DNA of 54,805 nt, taken from assembly GCA_019694465.1 (NCBI GenBank), contig JAIBBV010000019.1, forward strand, positions 1 through 54,805. Reading direction: 5' to 3'. The stretch is from Oligoflexia bacterium. Lineage in GTDB: Bacteria > Bdellovibrionota_C > UBA2361 > JAFLCA01. Made by a program: the position numbers and the translations under genes. The notes beneath the pieces were generated by a model that did not search any database, was not told the DNA's origin, and saw only the letters and a list, made by a program, of their open reading frames with translations. Below are positions 15,792 through 25,680 of this stretch, in pieces. Within the stretch, counting starts at the first letter, position 1; each line of letters begins with the position of its first letter.

Positions 15792-18491
15792 GTGGCCGAG
15801 TACGATCACTCATCAATCGAAAAGAAGTGGCAACAATACTGGGATGACAATAAGACTTTTAAATCTGGCAAGCCAGGCGCGAAAAAGTTTTACTGTCTCG
15901 ACATGTTCCCTTACCCATCCGGAGCGGGCCTGCACGTTGGCCACCCATTGGGGTACACCGGTACAGATATTCTTTGTCGCTTTAAGCGCATGCAGGGTTT
16001 TAGCGTCCTTCATCCCATGGGCTTCGACGCCTTCGGGTTGCCCGCGGAGCAACACGCGCTCGCTACAGGTGAGCATCCGGCAGTTATCACGGAAAAAAAT
16101 TGCGAAATATTTACCAATCAATTGAAGATGGTGGGCCTATCCTACGATTGGGATAGGAATCTTGCGACCTGTACACCTGATTATTACAAGTGGACACAGT
16201 GGATCTTCCTAAAGCTCTATAATTCCTGGTTTGACGATCAGTTGCAGAAGGCACGGCCGATAGAAGAGCTGGCGATACCTGAAAATGTTAAGAATAAGGG
16301 GGAGCGCGCCGTCGAGGAATTCCGTGCCCAGCATCGCTTGGCATATATCGCCGATGCCATGGTTAATTGGTGTCCAGCACTTGGCACCGTTTTGGCAAAT
16401 GAAGAAGTCATTGACGGTAAATCCGAGCGTGGTGGCCATGACGTGGTTCGAAAGCCGATGCGCCAATGGATGCTTCGCATCACCAAGTACTCAGATCGCC
16501 TAATCCGTGAGCTTGATGAAATTGACTGGCCAGAGAATATTAAAGAGCAGCAACGTAACTGGATTGGACGCAAAACTGGGGCTGAAATATCCTTTAAAAT
16601 CGCTGGACGCAGTGAGTCGCTAGTCGCGTTTACTACGCGCCCCGATACCCTGTTCGGTGTTACATTCTTCGTTCTGTCTCCAGAGCACCCACTAGTTGAT
16701 AAGCTGGTGGTGCCAGAGTTGAAAGCCAAAGTTGAGGCCTACCGCGAAGAAGCTCGCAAATTGAGCGACCTGGCGCGTACTATCGAGAACCGTAAGAAAA
16801 CTGGCGTATTCACCGGTTCATACGTGGTTAATCCAATCAGCAACGAACAAGCTCCGATATATGTCGGCGATTACGTGCTGATGAGTGTGGGTACCGGCGC
16901 CGTCATGGGTGTACCAGCGCATGATGAGCGTGATTTCGAATTTGCTAGGACCTTCCAAATCGACATTCGTCCGGTCATAAGGCCAGTGCAAGCCGAGAAA
17001 GATATTCTGCAAGCAGTGACAGATGGCGAGATGGCCTGGACCGATCAGGGCGTGATGCTAGACTGTGATAGTCCAGTGGCGGTCGACCTGAAACTGCCAG
17101 GTATTCCAAATGAAGAAGCCGCGGTGCGAATTTGTGACTGGCTTGAGCAGAAGAAGTTAGGCAAGCGCGTCGTTACCTATAAGTTGCGTGATTGGCTATT
17201 TTCGCGCCAGCGCTACTGGGGTGAGCCGATTCCAGTGATCCACTGGGAAGATGGACGCGTTGAAGCACTCAAAGAGTCAGACCTGCCATTAATCTTGCCC
17301 AAAGTAGCCGACTACAAGCCGTCCGAAGGTGGTGAGTCTCCTCTAAGCAAAGCCCAAGATTGGCTCTGGGTTAGCGATCCGAAAACTGGCCTGAAGGGCC
17401 GGCGCGAGACTAATACCATGCCTAACTGGGCTGGCTCGTGTTGGTATTACTTACGCTTTATAGATCCTAAGAGCGCCGAAGCGGCATGGGACCCACAACT
17501 AGAGAAAGCTTGGATGTCGGTAGATCTGTACGTGGGCGGCGCAGAACACGCTGTGTTGCACTTATTGTACGCGCGTTTTTGGCACAAAGTCCTATACGAT
17601 CTTGGATTCGTCTCCACGCGCGAGCCGTTTAAGAAGCTCTTCAATCAGGGCATGATCCAGGCCTTTGCTTTCAAAGATCGTCGCGGTGCTTTAGTTCCGG
17701 TTGATGAAGTAACCGAACGAGCAGATGGTAGCGCAATTAAGAAATCAAGTGGGGAAGTTTTGGAGCGCATCGTCGCAAAGATGTCAAAGTCTCTGCGCAA
17801 TGTGGTTAACTTGGATGATATAGTGCGTGAGTACGGCGCCGATACATTGCGCATGTACCTCATGTTTGCTGGTCCGCTCGACACGGGCCGTATCTGGGAT
17901 CCCAAAGCCATCAACGGCAATTATCGCTTTATTAAGCGCTCCTGGGCCTTTGTTACTAAGGATGCTGAGTCAGGTGTTCGCGCCGATTTGGTGACTGAGG
18001 CTGAGGAGTCCGCTGATGTTAAAAAGGAAATCAATAAAGTGGTTAAAAAGGTTACCCACGATATTGAGACCTTGAATTTTAATACAGCCATTTCCGCTAT
18101 GATGGAATTCCTCAACGCAGTTGGAAATGCTGCTGTTTCGAGGAAAACCCTTGAGCGTTTTGTGCTTATTCTGTCTCCTTTTGCTCCACATGCTTGTGAA
18201 GAGCTGTGGCAGCGTCTAGGTTCAACTAAGACCTTGGCATACGAGACTTGGCCAACTTACGACGAGGCCCTGTTGCGTGACGATGTCGTTACGGTAGTAA
18301 TACAAATAAATGGACGCAAGCGAGGCCTAGTCGATGTGCCGGCCGATGTGTCGCAGGATGCCCTGCGTCAGGCCATCGTTGATAAGATGGCATCAACTGA
18401 ATATAAGATCACGATTAAGGATCGCTTCATCACAGTGTTTAGGCCTGGAACATCAATTCCTAAACTTGTGAACGTAATGGCACTGAGCTAG
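15792..18491 (+). CDS. leuS: Leucyl-tRNA synthetase
   Basis: Charges tRNA-Leu with leucine in the cytoplasm. 899 residues, full length for bacterial LeuRS. The class I signatures are HVGH (48-51, in PYPSGAGLHVGHPLGY) and KMSKS (663-667). The editing domain lies between (for example TTRPDTLFGVTFFVLSPEHP), and the C-terminal anticodon-binding region ends with the TIKDRFITVFRPG segment. It starts with GTG, with GGGAG upstream. It is a single gene; no T-box or leader peptide is visible ahead of it. Confidence 0.98.
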   Translation: MAEYDHSSIEKKWQQYWDDNKTFKSGKPGAKKFYCLDMFPYPSGAGLHVGHPLGYTGTDILCRFKRMQGFSVLHPMGFDAFGLPAEQHALATGEHPAVITEKNCEIFTNQLKMVGLSYDWDRNLATCTPDYYKWTQWIFLKLYNSWFDDQLQKARPIEELAIPENVKNKGERAVEEFRAQHRLAYIADAMVNWCPALGTVLANEEVIDGKSERGGHDVVRKPMRQWMLRITKYSDRLIRELDEIDWPENIKEQQRNWIGRKTGAEISFKIAGRSESLVAFTTRPDTLFGVTFFVLSPEHPLVDKLVVPELKAKVEAYREEARKLSDLARTIENRKKTGVFTGSYVVNPISNEQAPIYVGDYVLMSVGTGAVMGVPAHDERDFEFARTFQIDIRPVIRPVQAEKDILQAVTDGEMAWTDQGVMLDCDSPVAVDLKLPGIPNEEAAVRICDWLEQKKLGKRVVTYKLRDWLFSRQRYWGEPIPVIHWEDGRVEALKESDLPLILPKVADYKPSEGGESPLSKAQDWLWVSDPKTGLKGRRETNTMPNWAGSCWYYLRFIDPKSAEAAWDPQLEKAWMSVDLYVGGAEHAVLHLLYARFWHKVLYDLGFVSTREPFKKLFNQGMIQAFAFKDRRGALVPVDEVTERADGSAIKKSSGEVLERIVAKMSKSLRNVVNLDDIVREYGADTLRMYLMFAGPLDTGRIWDPKAINGNYRFIKRSWAFVTKDAESGVRADLVTEAEESADVKKEINKVVKKVTHDIETLNFNTAISAMMEFLNAVGNAAVSRKTLERFVLILSPFAPHACEELWQRLGSTKTLAYETWPTYDEALLRDDVVTVVIQINGRKRGLVDVPADVSQDALRQAIVDKMASTEYKITIKDRFITVFRPGTSIPKLVNVMALS

Positions 18492-18518
18492 CTCTCGGAT
18501 TTGGCTATTTAAGCGCAG

Positions 18519-19109
18519 TTAGGCGGCCACAGCTCCAGCCAGACCTAGTGAATCGGCTTGGCCTTGCAAGGCTGTGATTACATTTGCGATGTGCGTCTCA
18601 AGTTCTACCCCTAGTTCCTGTGCGCCGAGGCGAATGTCGTCACGATTACAGCCGCGCGCAAAAGCCTTGTCCTTCATTTTCTTAAGAACTGACTTAGCCT
18701 CTAGATTGTGAATATTTTTATCAGGACGTACCAGTACGCTAGCAGTTACCAAGCCACTAAGCTCATCTACGGCGAAAAGAGTTTTTGCCATATTCGTATC
18801 GCGTGGAGTATTGGTATACAAAGCGTGACCCATGATGGCTTTACGCATGTCGTCCGGATAGCCACGCTCGGCTAGTATTTGGTTTCCCTTATATGGATGA
18901 CCGTCCGGGGGAGTGGGGTTGGGATAGCGCTCATAATCAAAATCATGCAGGAGTCCAGTCATGCCCCATTTCTCGAGCTCTTCCTTGCTCAGTCCTGCTT
19001 TTTCCGCATACCAGCGCATGCACGTTTCTACGGCTAGGGCGTGTTTTAATAAGCTCTGAGATTGCGTGAACTCGGTCAGTAGTGCATATGCCTCGGCGCG
19101 GGTCTTCAT
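18519..19109 (-). CDS. HD-domain hydrolase
   Basis: A 196-residue HD-superfamily metal-dependent phosphohydrolase. The motif order is His in LLKHALAVE (about 21-29), the paired HD in GLLHDFDYE (about 53-61), then GHALYTNTPRD and a downstream Asp in FAVDELSGLV. This matches the single-domain predicted hydrolases often annotated as HDIG proteins. The substrate (nucleotide or other phosphate ester) is unknown. GGAG lies six bases before the ATG. The upstream gene (19119-19610) ends nine bases before this start, so they form an operon. It converges with leuS. Confidence 0.85.
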   Translation of the reverse strand: MKTRAEAYALLTEFTQSQSLLKHALAVETCMRWYAEKAGLSKEELEKWGMTGLLHDFDYERYPNPTPPDGHPYKGNQILAERGYPDDMRKAIMGHALYTNTPRDTNMAKTLFAVDELSGLVTASVLVRPDKNIHNLEAKSVLKKMKDKAFARGCNRDDIRLGAQELGVELETHIANVITALQGQADSLGLAGAVAA

Positions 19110-19118
19110 CTGTCGCTC

Positions 19119-19610
19119 CTATTGTTGAGTTAGCGGGATTGTGGGCTTTTGCGATGCATAAAACTCAAAAAGTTTTAAGAAGCTTTGGGCTGTAACGTTA
19201 CGGTCTATTGCAGCACGACTAAAGCGAGTATCAAACCGTCGACTTCCTCCCTCTATGCCTAGAGTTAAAGCAGGCGTTTGCTTAGTACTGCTTAACTGCT
19301 CGAGTGAGAATAAGCTAGCCTCTGACACTAGCTCCATCAAGCGCAGAATCTTCCGCTCATTATCGTTGTTGCCAGTGCTAGCAAGCGACCAATTCGCTTG
19401 TAGCTCCGGATAGCTAGAGGAAAACTCAATTCTCAATGCAGGCTTTTGAAGGTTGGAATCCTGAGACTCTATGCTGTCTCGGAGTGTCGCTAGCCATGCG
19501 TCATACGATATTTGTAGTGCACTCTTCGCTTGTTGCGGCCCTCTGTTGACAAATACAAAGAGAGCCAGGGTGAAGATAAGCAAGAGTATTCGAGCAAACG
19601 ACTTAGACAT
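19119..19610 (-). CDS. Membrane-anchored hypothetical protein
   Basis: With the ATG at 19610 the protein starts MSKSFARILLLIFTLALFVF, an uncleaved anchor or signal peptide, followed by about 140 residues that look soluble and extracytoplasmic. An in-frame TTG at 19643 would add 11 basic residues before it. I do not recognise the family. It is first gene of a two-gene operon with the HD hydrolase, nine bases apart. Confidence 0.5.
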   Translation of the reverse strand: MSKSFARILLLIFTLALFVFVNRGPQQAKSALQISYDAWLATLRDSIESQDSNLQKPALRIEFSSSYPELQANWSLASTGNNDNERKILRLMELVSEASLFSLEQLSSTKQTPALTLGIEGGSRRFDTRFSRAAIDRNVTAQSFLKLFEFYASQKPTIPLTQQ

Positions 19611-19990
19611 AATCTGAGACAAAAGGGACCGCCGCCTAACCAAAGCCTAATAAATCAGCAGTCCTACATAGATACCACCGCTCCCGCGTGACATCCAGCC
19701 CCGCCCGCTGGTCTAAATGCTACACAGAACTCCTAATCATCCATAATCATCTTTGGTTGTGGTCTGCATACTGTATCCCCCATAAATACTTGTTTAGATA
19801 GCTTGTTACGCCGTTCGATTGAGTTGCATTTAGTCTCTGGCAACTGACTCGATACGAGCGTGAAGTCTCATTGGTTTGTCGCCGCAGTGCGTGCGAGTGC
19901 CCGTTTTATGTCTCGCGATCGCGAGGCTTAAGGCGGGCACTCGCCGATTGTGGTGAGTGTCCAGTCCCTTAACTGGGGCGGGAGAAAACG
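19611..19990. other. Intergenic region ahead of the GC-rich HAD gene
   Basis: 380 bases between divergent genes. Base composition rises to GC-rich from about 19850 on. The notable element is the nested inverted repeat at 19893-19944; nothing else is identifiable. Confidence 0.4.
19893..19944. promoter_or_regulatory. Nested inverted repeat upstream of the HAD gene
   Basis: Outer arms GCGAGTGCCCG (19893-19903) and CGGGCACTCGC (19934-19944) enclose a perfect palindrome, CTCGCGATCGCGAG (19912-19925). It lies 46 bases before the HAD start and may be an operator, or a terminator brought along with the GC-rich segment. Confidence 0.45.
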
Positions 19991-20773
19991 TTGAGGTTGC
20001 CAGATATAATGCGCAGCCTCCGTGGTGTCGTGCTCGATCTGGACGGACTCCTTGCAGACACGGAGCCGCTATTTCGAGCGTCGATACCGGAGGTCGCGGC
20101 GCAGATCGCCGGAAGGGCACTTTCAGATGATCTGCGGAATCGGGTGATGGCCTGCCTTGGCAGGTCGCACCGGGACATGAGCCTGCTGGTCTTGGCTGTG
20201 CTTAAAGAGCACGGATTCGCAAGCAGATGGGAAAATGGCGATCTCGCCTTCCACCGCCACTTCATCCACCAGCATCGTGGGTGGTTCGAAGCGGCGGCTA
20301 GGCGTGGCGAGATCAAGCCAATGCCGGGAGCGATCGAGTTCGTCCAATGGTTCGCCAAGAACTCGTTTTCCATCGGACTCAACACCGGGTCGCCCGGGGA
20401 GTTCGTGGATCTGGTTCTGGACGCGATCGGGCTTTCGAAGCTCATACCGGCGCCCGTTCGAGTGCACGGTTCGATGCTGCCGGCTGGATACGGCAAGCCG
20501 CACCCGTTTGGGTACCAGCTTGCTGCAGAGTTTCTCGGAATTCCAGCCGAGAGCTGCATCGCGGCTGAAGATCGCTGGAACGGAACAGCAGCCGCTTTGT
20601 CGGCGAGGTTCCGGGCTGTGGTGGTGGTCCCCGAAGGAGGTGACAAGGCGCCGTTCGAAAGTGGGATGGCGGAGTGGAAGGCAGTACCATGGCCTTCAAG
20701 AACGGTTCTCGGAAAGGGACCCGATAGGGTTTACTTCTTCGAGAAGCTGTCTGACGCTCTGCCGCCTGCGTGA
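19991..20773 (+). CDS. HAD-superfamily hydrolase (beta-phosphoglucomutase-like)
   Basis: A 260-residue phosphatase or mutase of HAD subfamily IA. Motif I is DLDGLLADTE with the nucleophile Asp and the acid/base Asp, motif II is LNTGSPGEFV, motif III GYGKPHPFGY with the Lys, and motif IV EDRWNGTAAA. The helical cap lies at about 30-100. Substrates of this group are usually small sugar phosphates; which one is unknown. TTG at 19991 has GGAG six bases upstream; ATG at 20009 is an alternative. Codon use is markedly GC-rich (39 of 60 bases in the line at 20041), unlike the neighbours, which suggests horizontal acquisition. It has its own palindromic upstream element and a terminator. Confidence 0.85.
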   Translation: MRLPDIMRSLRGVVLDLDGLLADTEPLFRASIPEVAAQIAGRALSDDLRNRVMACLGRSHRDMSLLVLAVLKEHGFASRWENGDLAFHRHFIHQHRGWFEAAARRGEIKPMPGAIEFVQWFAKNSFSIGLNTGSPGEFVDLVLDAIGLSKLIPAPVRVHGSMLPAGYGKPHPFGYQLAAEFLGIPAESCIAAEDRWNGTAAALSARFRAVVVVPEGGDKAPFESGMAEWKAVPWPSRTVLGKGPDRVYFFEKLSDALPPA

Positions 20774-20780
20774 GATCGAC

Positions 20781-20810
20781 CCCGCTGCGGACCTAAAAGT
20801 CCGCAGCGGG
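20781..20810 (+). terminator. Intrinsic-type terminator after the HAD gene
   Basis: CCCGCTGCGGAC (20781-20792) pairs perfectly with 20799-20810 around a CTAAAA loop, eight bases past the stop. A weak T-containing tract (CTTTCTTC) follows. Confidence 0.75.
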
Positions 20811-21002
20811 CGTCCGCTTTCTTCATTCAATGAGGTTTTCTATAAGGTGTAATGACGCGCGCTCGTATCGATCTTTTCTTGCGTTTGGACCCTTAAAATT
20901 TGTTATGCCCGCGGCGACCTAGGTCATCTTGCTTCCCTAGGTATAGGCAGAAAAGCGAAGTTTCTAGAGCCGTCCAAACTTGCAGCGCTTTTTGCGTCAC
21001 TA

Positions 21003-22364
21003 CTAGTAACTGCAAAGCGGAATTCCGTGTACCGCTCCTAGTGTGCCAACCGATAGTAACGAGTCGTCTTTTGCCGGTATCCAAATCTTATCTCCTGGCT
21101 CAAGGGAATGGACTTTGCCCGTGGGAGACAAGATGCGAGCCTGGGTCATCGACTTATCAGAAAGCGTTACTTCCCAGCCGCTTTGCTTAGTCATTGCAGC
21201 GCTAAACTGTCGGCGGAGCTCCGGCTTCAGGCTGATTTCGAACGGGACATCGGAGCTACCAAGCACCACATGCGCTGTAGCGCCTTCACGCGGAAAGCAC
21301 CGGTTTGAAAGTATCAGTGATGAGTTGTCCGGTAACGAGCGTGCCCAATATGTCATAATTGCCTTAGCTAAGGCTTTTGGGTCGGGGCTGTAGCGAGGGC
21401 CACCTAAGTCTGGTAATTCCATGCGAAATGTACCGCCTAGAGTGAGGGATCCTCTGTGGGCGAGGCGGATTTTGGTATTCTCCGGTAGTAGATAACTTGG
21501 AGCCCCCTCAACTACGCTTACAAGTTTGTGCCAAGTTGGGCCTCGTGGATGAGCTACCAGGTCGCCCGTAGATTCATCTCGTGTAATATCAAGGTGGCGC
21601 GGTTTTATAGAAGCGCTATCTAGCCTAAGGCGATCTGATAGCAGTAGCCTTGCGGCCGGCGCAAGCAGGTCCGGTCCTCTGCCCACTGAAACTTCTACAG
21701 GCGCGAGCATACAGCCATTGGCCGATAGTAGATGAGTAAGTGCCCAGCGCAGTCTTTCAGTCAGCTGTCGTGTTTGCCCGTGCTCCAAGTCATTGGCGCT
21801 AACATCGATGCGAGATAGTTGGGGTGGCATTGCAGGGGCGTTACTGCATTCGCGGCTTTGCCCTGGTTCAAGGATTTCAAATTTCCCAAGCCCTGGGATA
21901 AACAAAGCATCTCCGCGAGTATATGCAAAATCTCCTCGTTCGGTGGTGGCGATTTCGCGCCAGATGCGCGCCTCCGAATTCCAGTGAAATATGGGGACTG
22001 TAGCGTCGAGGGCTCTAATCCTATGATTGGAGAGCCCTTCTGGATCTAAGCAAATATCTATTCCTTCAAATTCTTTTGCTCTTGAGTACAACAATTCGAT
22101 GTCAGCACTTGCGCTTGGGCCCAATGAAAAGCTACATCCCCCAACTATGCCATGGTTGATATGTAGAAAATCAGCGATTGCGCCAGTAATGTCGCCTCGA
22201 AAAGTTCGTGGAAGAGCGGGGGACTTATACTCTGCGGTTACCAAGTCAAAAGTGACTCTCTGGCCAACCGCGTGTAGCCCAAAAGTAGCCGCTTGGTGCG
22301 CTGGCTGAGGATTGCCTTTGGCGCTATCGTCTCGTGGGTGCGGATCTTGATTAGGGCTTGTCAT
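21003..22364 (-). CDS. Hypothetical protein downstream of the GH15-like gene
   Basis: A 453-residue soluble protein I do not recognise. No signal peptide or membrane segment; the first 25 residues look disordered. Two segments look alike in layout: DPEGLSNHRIRALDATVPIF then GDALFIPGLGKFEI, and LSDKSMTQARILSPTGKVHS then LEPGDKIWIP. They could be diverged repeats of a small beta domain, perhaps FHA-like, but this is weak. It is encoded 117 bases downstream of the GH15-like gene on the same strand, so the two may be co-transcribed. Confidence 0.5.
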   Translation of the reverse strand: MTSPNQDPHPRDDSAKGNPQPAHQAATFGLHAVGQRVTFDLVTAEYKSPALPRTFRGDITGAIADFLHINHGIVGGCSFSLGPSASADIELLYSRAKEFEGIDICLDPEGLSNHRIRALDATVPIFHWNSEARIWREIATTERGDFAYTRGDALFIPGLGKFEILEPGQSRECSNAPAMPPQLSRIDVSANDLEHGQTRQLTERLRWALTHLLSANGCMLAPVEVSVGRGPDLLAPAARLLLSDRLRLDSASIKPRHLDITRDESTGDLVAHPRGPTWHKLVSVVEGAPSYLLPENTKIRLAHRGSLTLGGTFRMELPDLGGPRYSPDPKALAKAIMTYWARSLPDNSSLILSNRCFPREGATAHVVLGSSDVPFEISLKPELRRQFSAAMTKQSGWEVTLSDKSMTQARILSPTGKVHSLEPGDKIWIPAKDDSLLSVGTLGAVHGIPLCSY

Positions 22365-22481
22365 GATTGCAGTACTGCTAGTAGCCCAACCCTCTTTTTC
22401 CGTGTTCTAGTCGTTAACTTTCCCCACCCTCTATTCTAGGATAGCTGAAAAAGGCATGGCAAAGCGATTTTTGAGGCAATT

Positions 22482-24131
22482 TCAAGCTGCGGCTTTATGG
22501 GTGAGAGCGTATCCGTAACGCAGCATTGCAAGGGCTAACGCTGCATTTGCCATCATAAGAGGGGAGTTGTGGTTGGGGCGCCAGAGGCCTGATTGAGTGT
22601 CAAACCATTCAGCTTCTGGTAGGCAATGCCTTGGAATAGTTACTGAAGTAACCCCTTTCCTGTCTTGTCTATACCAATCGAATTGGCTTTCTGTGTTGGT
22701 AATCATCGCTAGTGTGCGACGCAAATGTCGATCGGCTCGTACGAGCAATTGCCCATCACGGCTACCACTTGTAACGTATCGTCTTGCATAATAGGCAGCC
22801 AAAAGCGGGTCAAACAGCGACCAGCGCGCTTCGCGATAGTTAGGCACTGAGCCATCCGCAAAGTCTGGCCACATATGCTCCCGTCGTTCATTTGCATAAT
22901 CTTGCCCAACATATGAGTCACCCGGCCAGCGCACGAAGCCAACTTCACGCATGTTTCGGTAAACCGTACGCAAGATTGCTGCTTCTTGGTTAACAGTAAG
23001 ACCAATTTCGCCGGGGTAGAGTAGCCACAACATGCCTGAGTCCTGAGAGCGCCGCTCTCCAGTCTCGTCGTCGCATTCAATCGCCAAAGCACCAGGCACA
23101 TCTGGCACTCTCCGCAGGAGGGCTGCTCGAATTTCCTTTTCGGCGCGGTCTACCTCTTCCCTTAGTCGTCGCTGGCATTCCTCGGTTGTGACATCCTTCC
23201 CGTAGCAGCAGGCAAACGCACCCCAGCCATTTGGGTGGGATGCAAAAAACTTTTGTGCTTCAATCAAGCCAGCTAGCATCATGCCGAGTTCCGAAGCTCG
23301 TGATTGCTTGAGCATATCTTCCCATGGCCCACGCCCAGACTGGTTCCAAGCTTCGATTCGATTCAAAAATTTTAAGGCTACTACGAACAACGATTCATCA
23401 GCATTAAATGAGTTCACCTCCTTAGTGATACGATCATTTAATGCGCCTAGATTTAGTGCTCCCTCGTTTGCCAATCTAAATGGCAAGAAGATTAGCCAAC
23501 CTATGGAATCAAGCTGCTCATGGCCCCAAACATCCGTAGCCTCCTTTAGCCGACCATCGGCGGCAATATCGGTCATCGCATGTGGGTGCCTGACGCGCTT
23601 GGCATAATCTCCCACCGGATCTGGTGAAGTATGATAGTGATCGAAGCGCCAACGTTGCTCTTGGGCGCCATGAAAGCTCAGAATATTCCATAAAATGGCT
23701 TCTGCTTTGTCAGCTTTGCCATCGCGTTTCAGGGCTAGCGCTATCATCGCAGAGTCACGAAGCCAAGATTTGCTACTATAGTGAGTTGCTGCATTTGTAG
23801 AGGCGGGGACGGCGCCGACACCAAGTATTTGAGTGCTCACTGATGCCGCGAGCACATGACTAATTACCACCAAATCGCTTTCACCCAGTTGTCCAGGAGC
23901 ACGCAGGAAGCGCTCCAAAAAGTGGCCGCTAACACGATCGGTCGGTACTCGTATTTGGTCGATGGCCGGAATCCCACTATCCTCTCCCAGCATAGCTGAG
24001 AAAGACGCGGCTGGTGCAGCTGGTGCATGACCATCCGCGTCGATATCCACTATGCTGCCCGTCGCCAGTGCGCGAACTGCAAGTTGTTCGACAAGGCTAA
24101 GTTCGGCACGATGTGGTGTGGGGTCGACCAT
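22482..24131 (-). CDS. GH15 / phosphorylase-kinase-alpha-like protein
   Basis: An (alpha/alpha)6-barrel-type protein of about 549 residues. SKSWLRDSAMIALALKRDG resembles the R-D substrate-binding segment of GH15 and phosphorylase kinase alpha, and DVWGHEQLDSIGWLIFLPFR their second signature. The region GFVRWPGDSYVGQDYAN could hold a further catalytic-site loop. Such bacterial proteins may be glucan hydrolases or regulatory proteins of glycogen metabolism. The ATG at 24131 is preferred; a TTG 16 codons upstream lacks a ribosome-binding site. There is no export signal, so it should act in the cytoplasm. It is followed by an unknown gene in the same direction. Confidence 0.7.
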   Translation of the reverse strand: MVDPTPHRAELSLVEQLAVRALATGSIVDIDADGHAPAAPAASFSAMLGEDSGIPAIDQIRVPTDRVSGHFLERFLRAPGQLGESDLVVISHVLAASVSTQILGVGAVPASTNAATHYSSKSWLRDSAMIALALKRDGKADKAEAILWNILSFHGAQEQRWRFDHYHTSPDPVGDYAKRVRHPHAMTDIAADGRLKEATDVWGHEQLDSIGWLIFLPFRLANEGALNLGALNDRITKEVNSFNADESLFVVALKFLNRIEAWNQSGRGPWEDMLKQSRASELGMMLAGLIEAQKFFASHPNGWGAFACCYGKDVTTEECQRRLREEVDRAEKEIRAALLRRVPDVPGALAIECDDETGERRSQDSGMLWLLYPGEIGLTVNQEAAILRTVYRNMREVGFVRWPGDSYVGQDYANERREHMWPDFADGSVPNYREARWSLFDPLLAAYYARRYVTSGSRDGQLLVRADRHLRRTLAMITNTESQFDWYRQDRKGVTSVTIPRHCLPEAEWFDTQSGLWRPNHNSPLMMANAALALAMLRYGYALTHKAAA

Positions 24132-24341
24132 GCCATAAAAAATACCAACGAATGAAGTGCTTACCAAGCAGGAAAACAACCGATAGCTAGCGCCGATAAG
24201 TCTTAAGAAATGTTAGTATATTGGCTCGTTCGTGGTGTATCAGTAGCCTCAGGATAGGGATGTTGTAGCAGAGTGCTTCTTTCTCTAGCGCCGCAAAAGT
24301 GAAGACGTATTAATTGCCAAAAACTTAACGCAAGGACCCAA

Positions 24342-25652
24342 TTATTGGCGTCGTTCTATAATTTCACGAGCTTTCGCGAGCAATGTTTCTTTCTGATTAA
24401 GGCTAGGATCATCTAGAACAATTTCCTCGAGACCCCGTAATATGGCGCCGAGTTTTGGCCCTGGCCGCACACCCAGCGCCTTCAGATCTTCCCCGTCGAT
24501 AGCCAACTTGCCGTATGGAGCGCCTTTAAGTCGCTCTAATTCAGTTTGATACATGGCATCAAAGCGCGCGAAGGCGGACTCTATTTCTGACTGCGTTGTC
24601 TTGGGTGGCGCGTCAGCGGACTTGAATATACGCCAGGCGTCATACCGTTCTCCGAGGTCGCGCATTATGCGACGCAATCCTGGAGGGCCGCAATCGATCG
24701 GGCGCATATGATGACGAACTATGCAGCGAACTGCATCTATTTCATGATTCGAAAATTTGAGACGCTCCATCACTTTTTGAGCGATCTCTGCGCCAATTTC
24801 TTCATGGCGATAGAAGTGTCGGCGGCCCTGTTCGTCGATGCTGAGTGTCATTGGCTTCGCTATGTCGTGAAAAATGGCACTAAGGCGCAGAATTAGATCA
24901 TTTGGGCAGCGCTGTAGCACCCACAGTGTGTGTTCAAATACATCGTGAACATGAAAATCGTTCTGCTCAAAGCCAATACTGTGTATGAGTTCTGGTACTA
25001 TGAATTGGAGCAGGTCCAGCTGCGCTAGTGCGCGTACTCCGTCAGCTGCATATTCAGATATGATAATTTTTTTAAATTCTTCACGAATTCTTTCGACACT
25101 GACCTTAGTCAATAGAGCTGCACAGCTCTTGCTAGCAACTAATATCTGAGCATCAACTTTGCGGCCCGCAGCTTGACCAAAGCGTATGGCCCGCAAGATG
25201 CGGAGTGGATCGTCCTTAAAGCGCTCCTCAGCAGGGCCGGTTGTGCGCACTATTCCTGCAGCAAGATCGTCCATTCCGTTAAGGGGATCTATAAAGCGCT
25301 GCTCAACCAGCGAGTACGCAATCGCATTGATGGTGAAATCACGATAGCCAAGATCCTGCTCGATCTTATCCGCTGGGTGCGCGCTGCCGGGGTGCCGATA
25401 GGAGGTAATCTCAATGTTCTGATCGTTAACAACAGCGGTAATCGTGCCGTGCTGCAAGCCTGTTTCTATGACGCGTATCGAGGCTCCCTCCAAAAGCGAC
25501 TTTGTTCGTGGAGCAGGGAGGGCGCAAGCTAAATCGCAATCAAATTTATCCTGCCCCAGTAAGCTGTCGCGTACGCTTCCACCAACAAGATGAAGTTTTG
25601 CCTCTGGGCCAAGTGCATTAATAATTGGCTGCAGCAGCTGCTGCGTAAGCAT
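24342..25652 (-). CDS. cca: CCA-adding enzyme / tRNA nucleotidyltransferase
   Basis: Class II nucleotidyltransferase that adds or repairs the 3' CCA of tRNAs. The active site has HLVGGSVRDSLLG and FDCDLA, the second metal-binding position being Asp-Cys-Asp. ERFKDDPLRILRAIRFGQAA is the neck signature. An HD domain follows (HTLWVLQRC, IFHDIAKPM), as in some bacterial CCA enzymes with phosphohydrolase activity. A poly(A) polymerase of the same family cannot be excluded. The start at 25652 avoids a long overlap with the upstream HNH gene; an ATG at 25730 overlaps it by 50 bases. Probably co-transcribed with that gene. Confidence 0.88.
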   Translation of the reverse strand: MLTQQLLQPIINALGPEAKLHLVGGSVRDSLLGQDKFDCDLACALPAPRTKSLLEGASIRVIETGLQHGTITAVVNDQNIEITSYRHPGSAHPADKIEQDLGYRDFTINAIAYSLVEQRFIDPLNGMDDLAAGIVRTTGPAEERFKDDPLRILRAIRFGQAAGRKVDAQILVASKSCAALLTKVSVERIREEFKKIIISEYAADGVRALAQLDLLQFIVPELIHSIGFEQNDFHVHDVFEHTLWVLQRCPNDLILRLSAIFHDIAKPMTLSIDEQGRRHFYRHEEIGAEIAQKVMERLKFSNHEIDAVRCIVRHHMRPIDCGPPGLRRIMRDLGERYDAWRIFKSADAPPKTTQSEIESAFARFDAMYQTELERLKGAPYGKLAIDGEDLKALGVRPGPKLGAILRGLEEIVLDDPSLNQKETLLAKAREIIERRQ

Positions 25653-25680
25653 ACTTAAGGCATTTCGAGTGGATTCGAGA

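Noticed and set aside
15813..17012. Minus-strand open frames inside leuS
   Set aside because: Shadows of a well-conserved synthetase gene.
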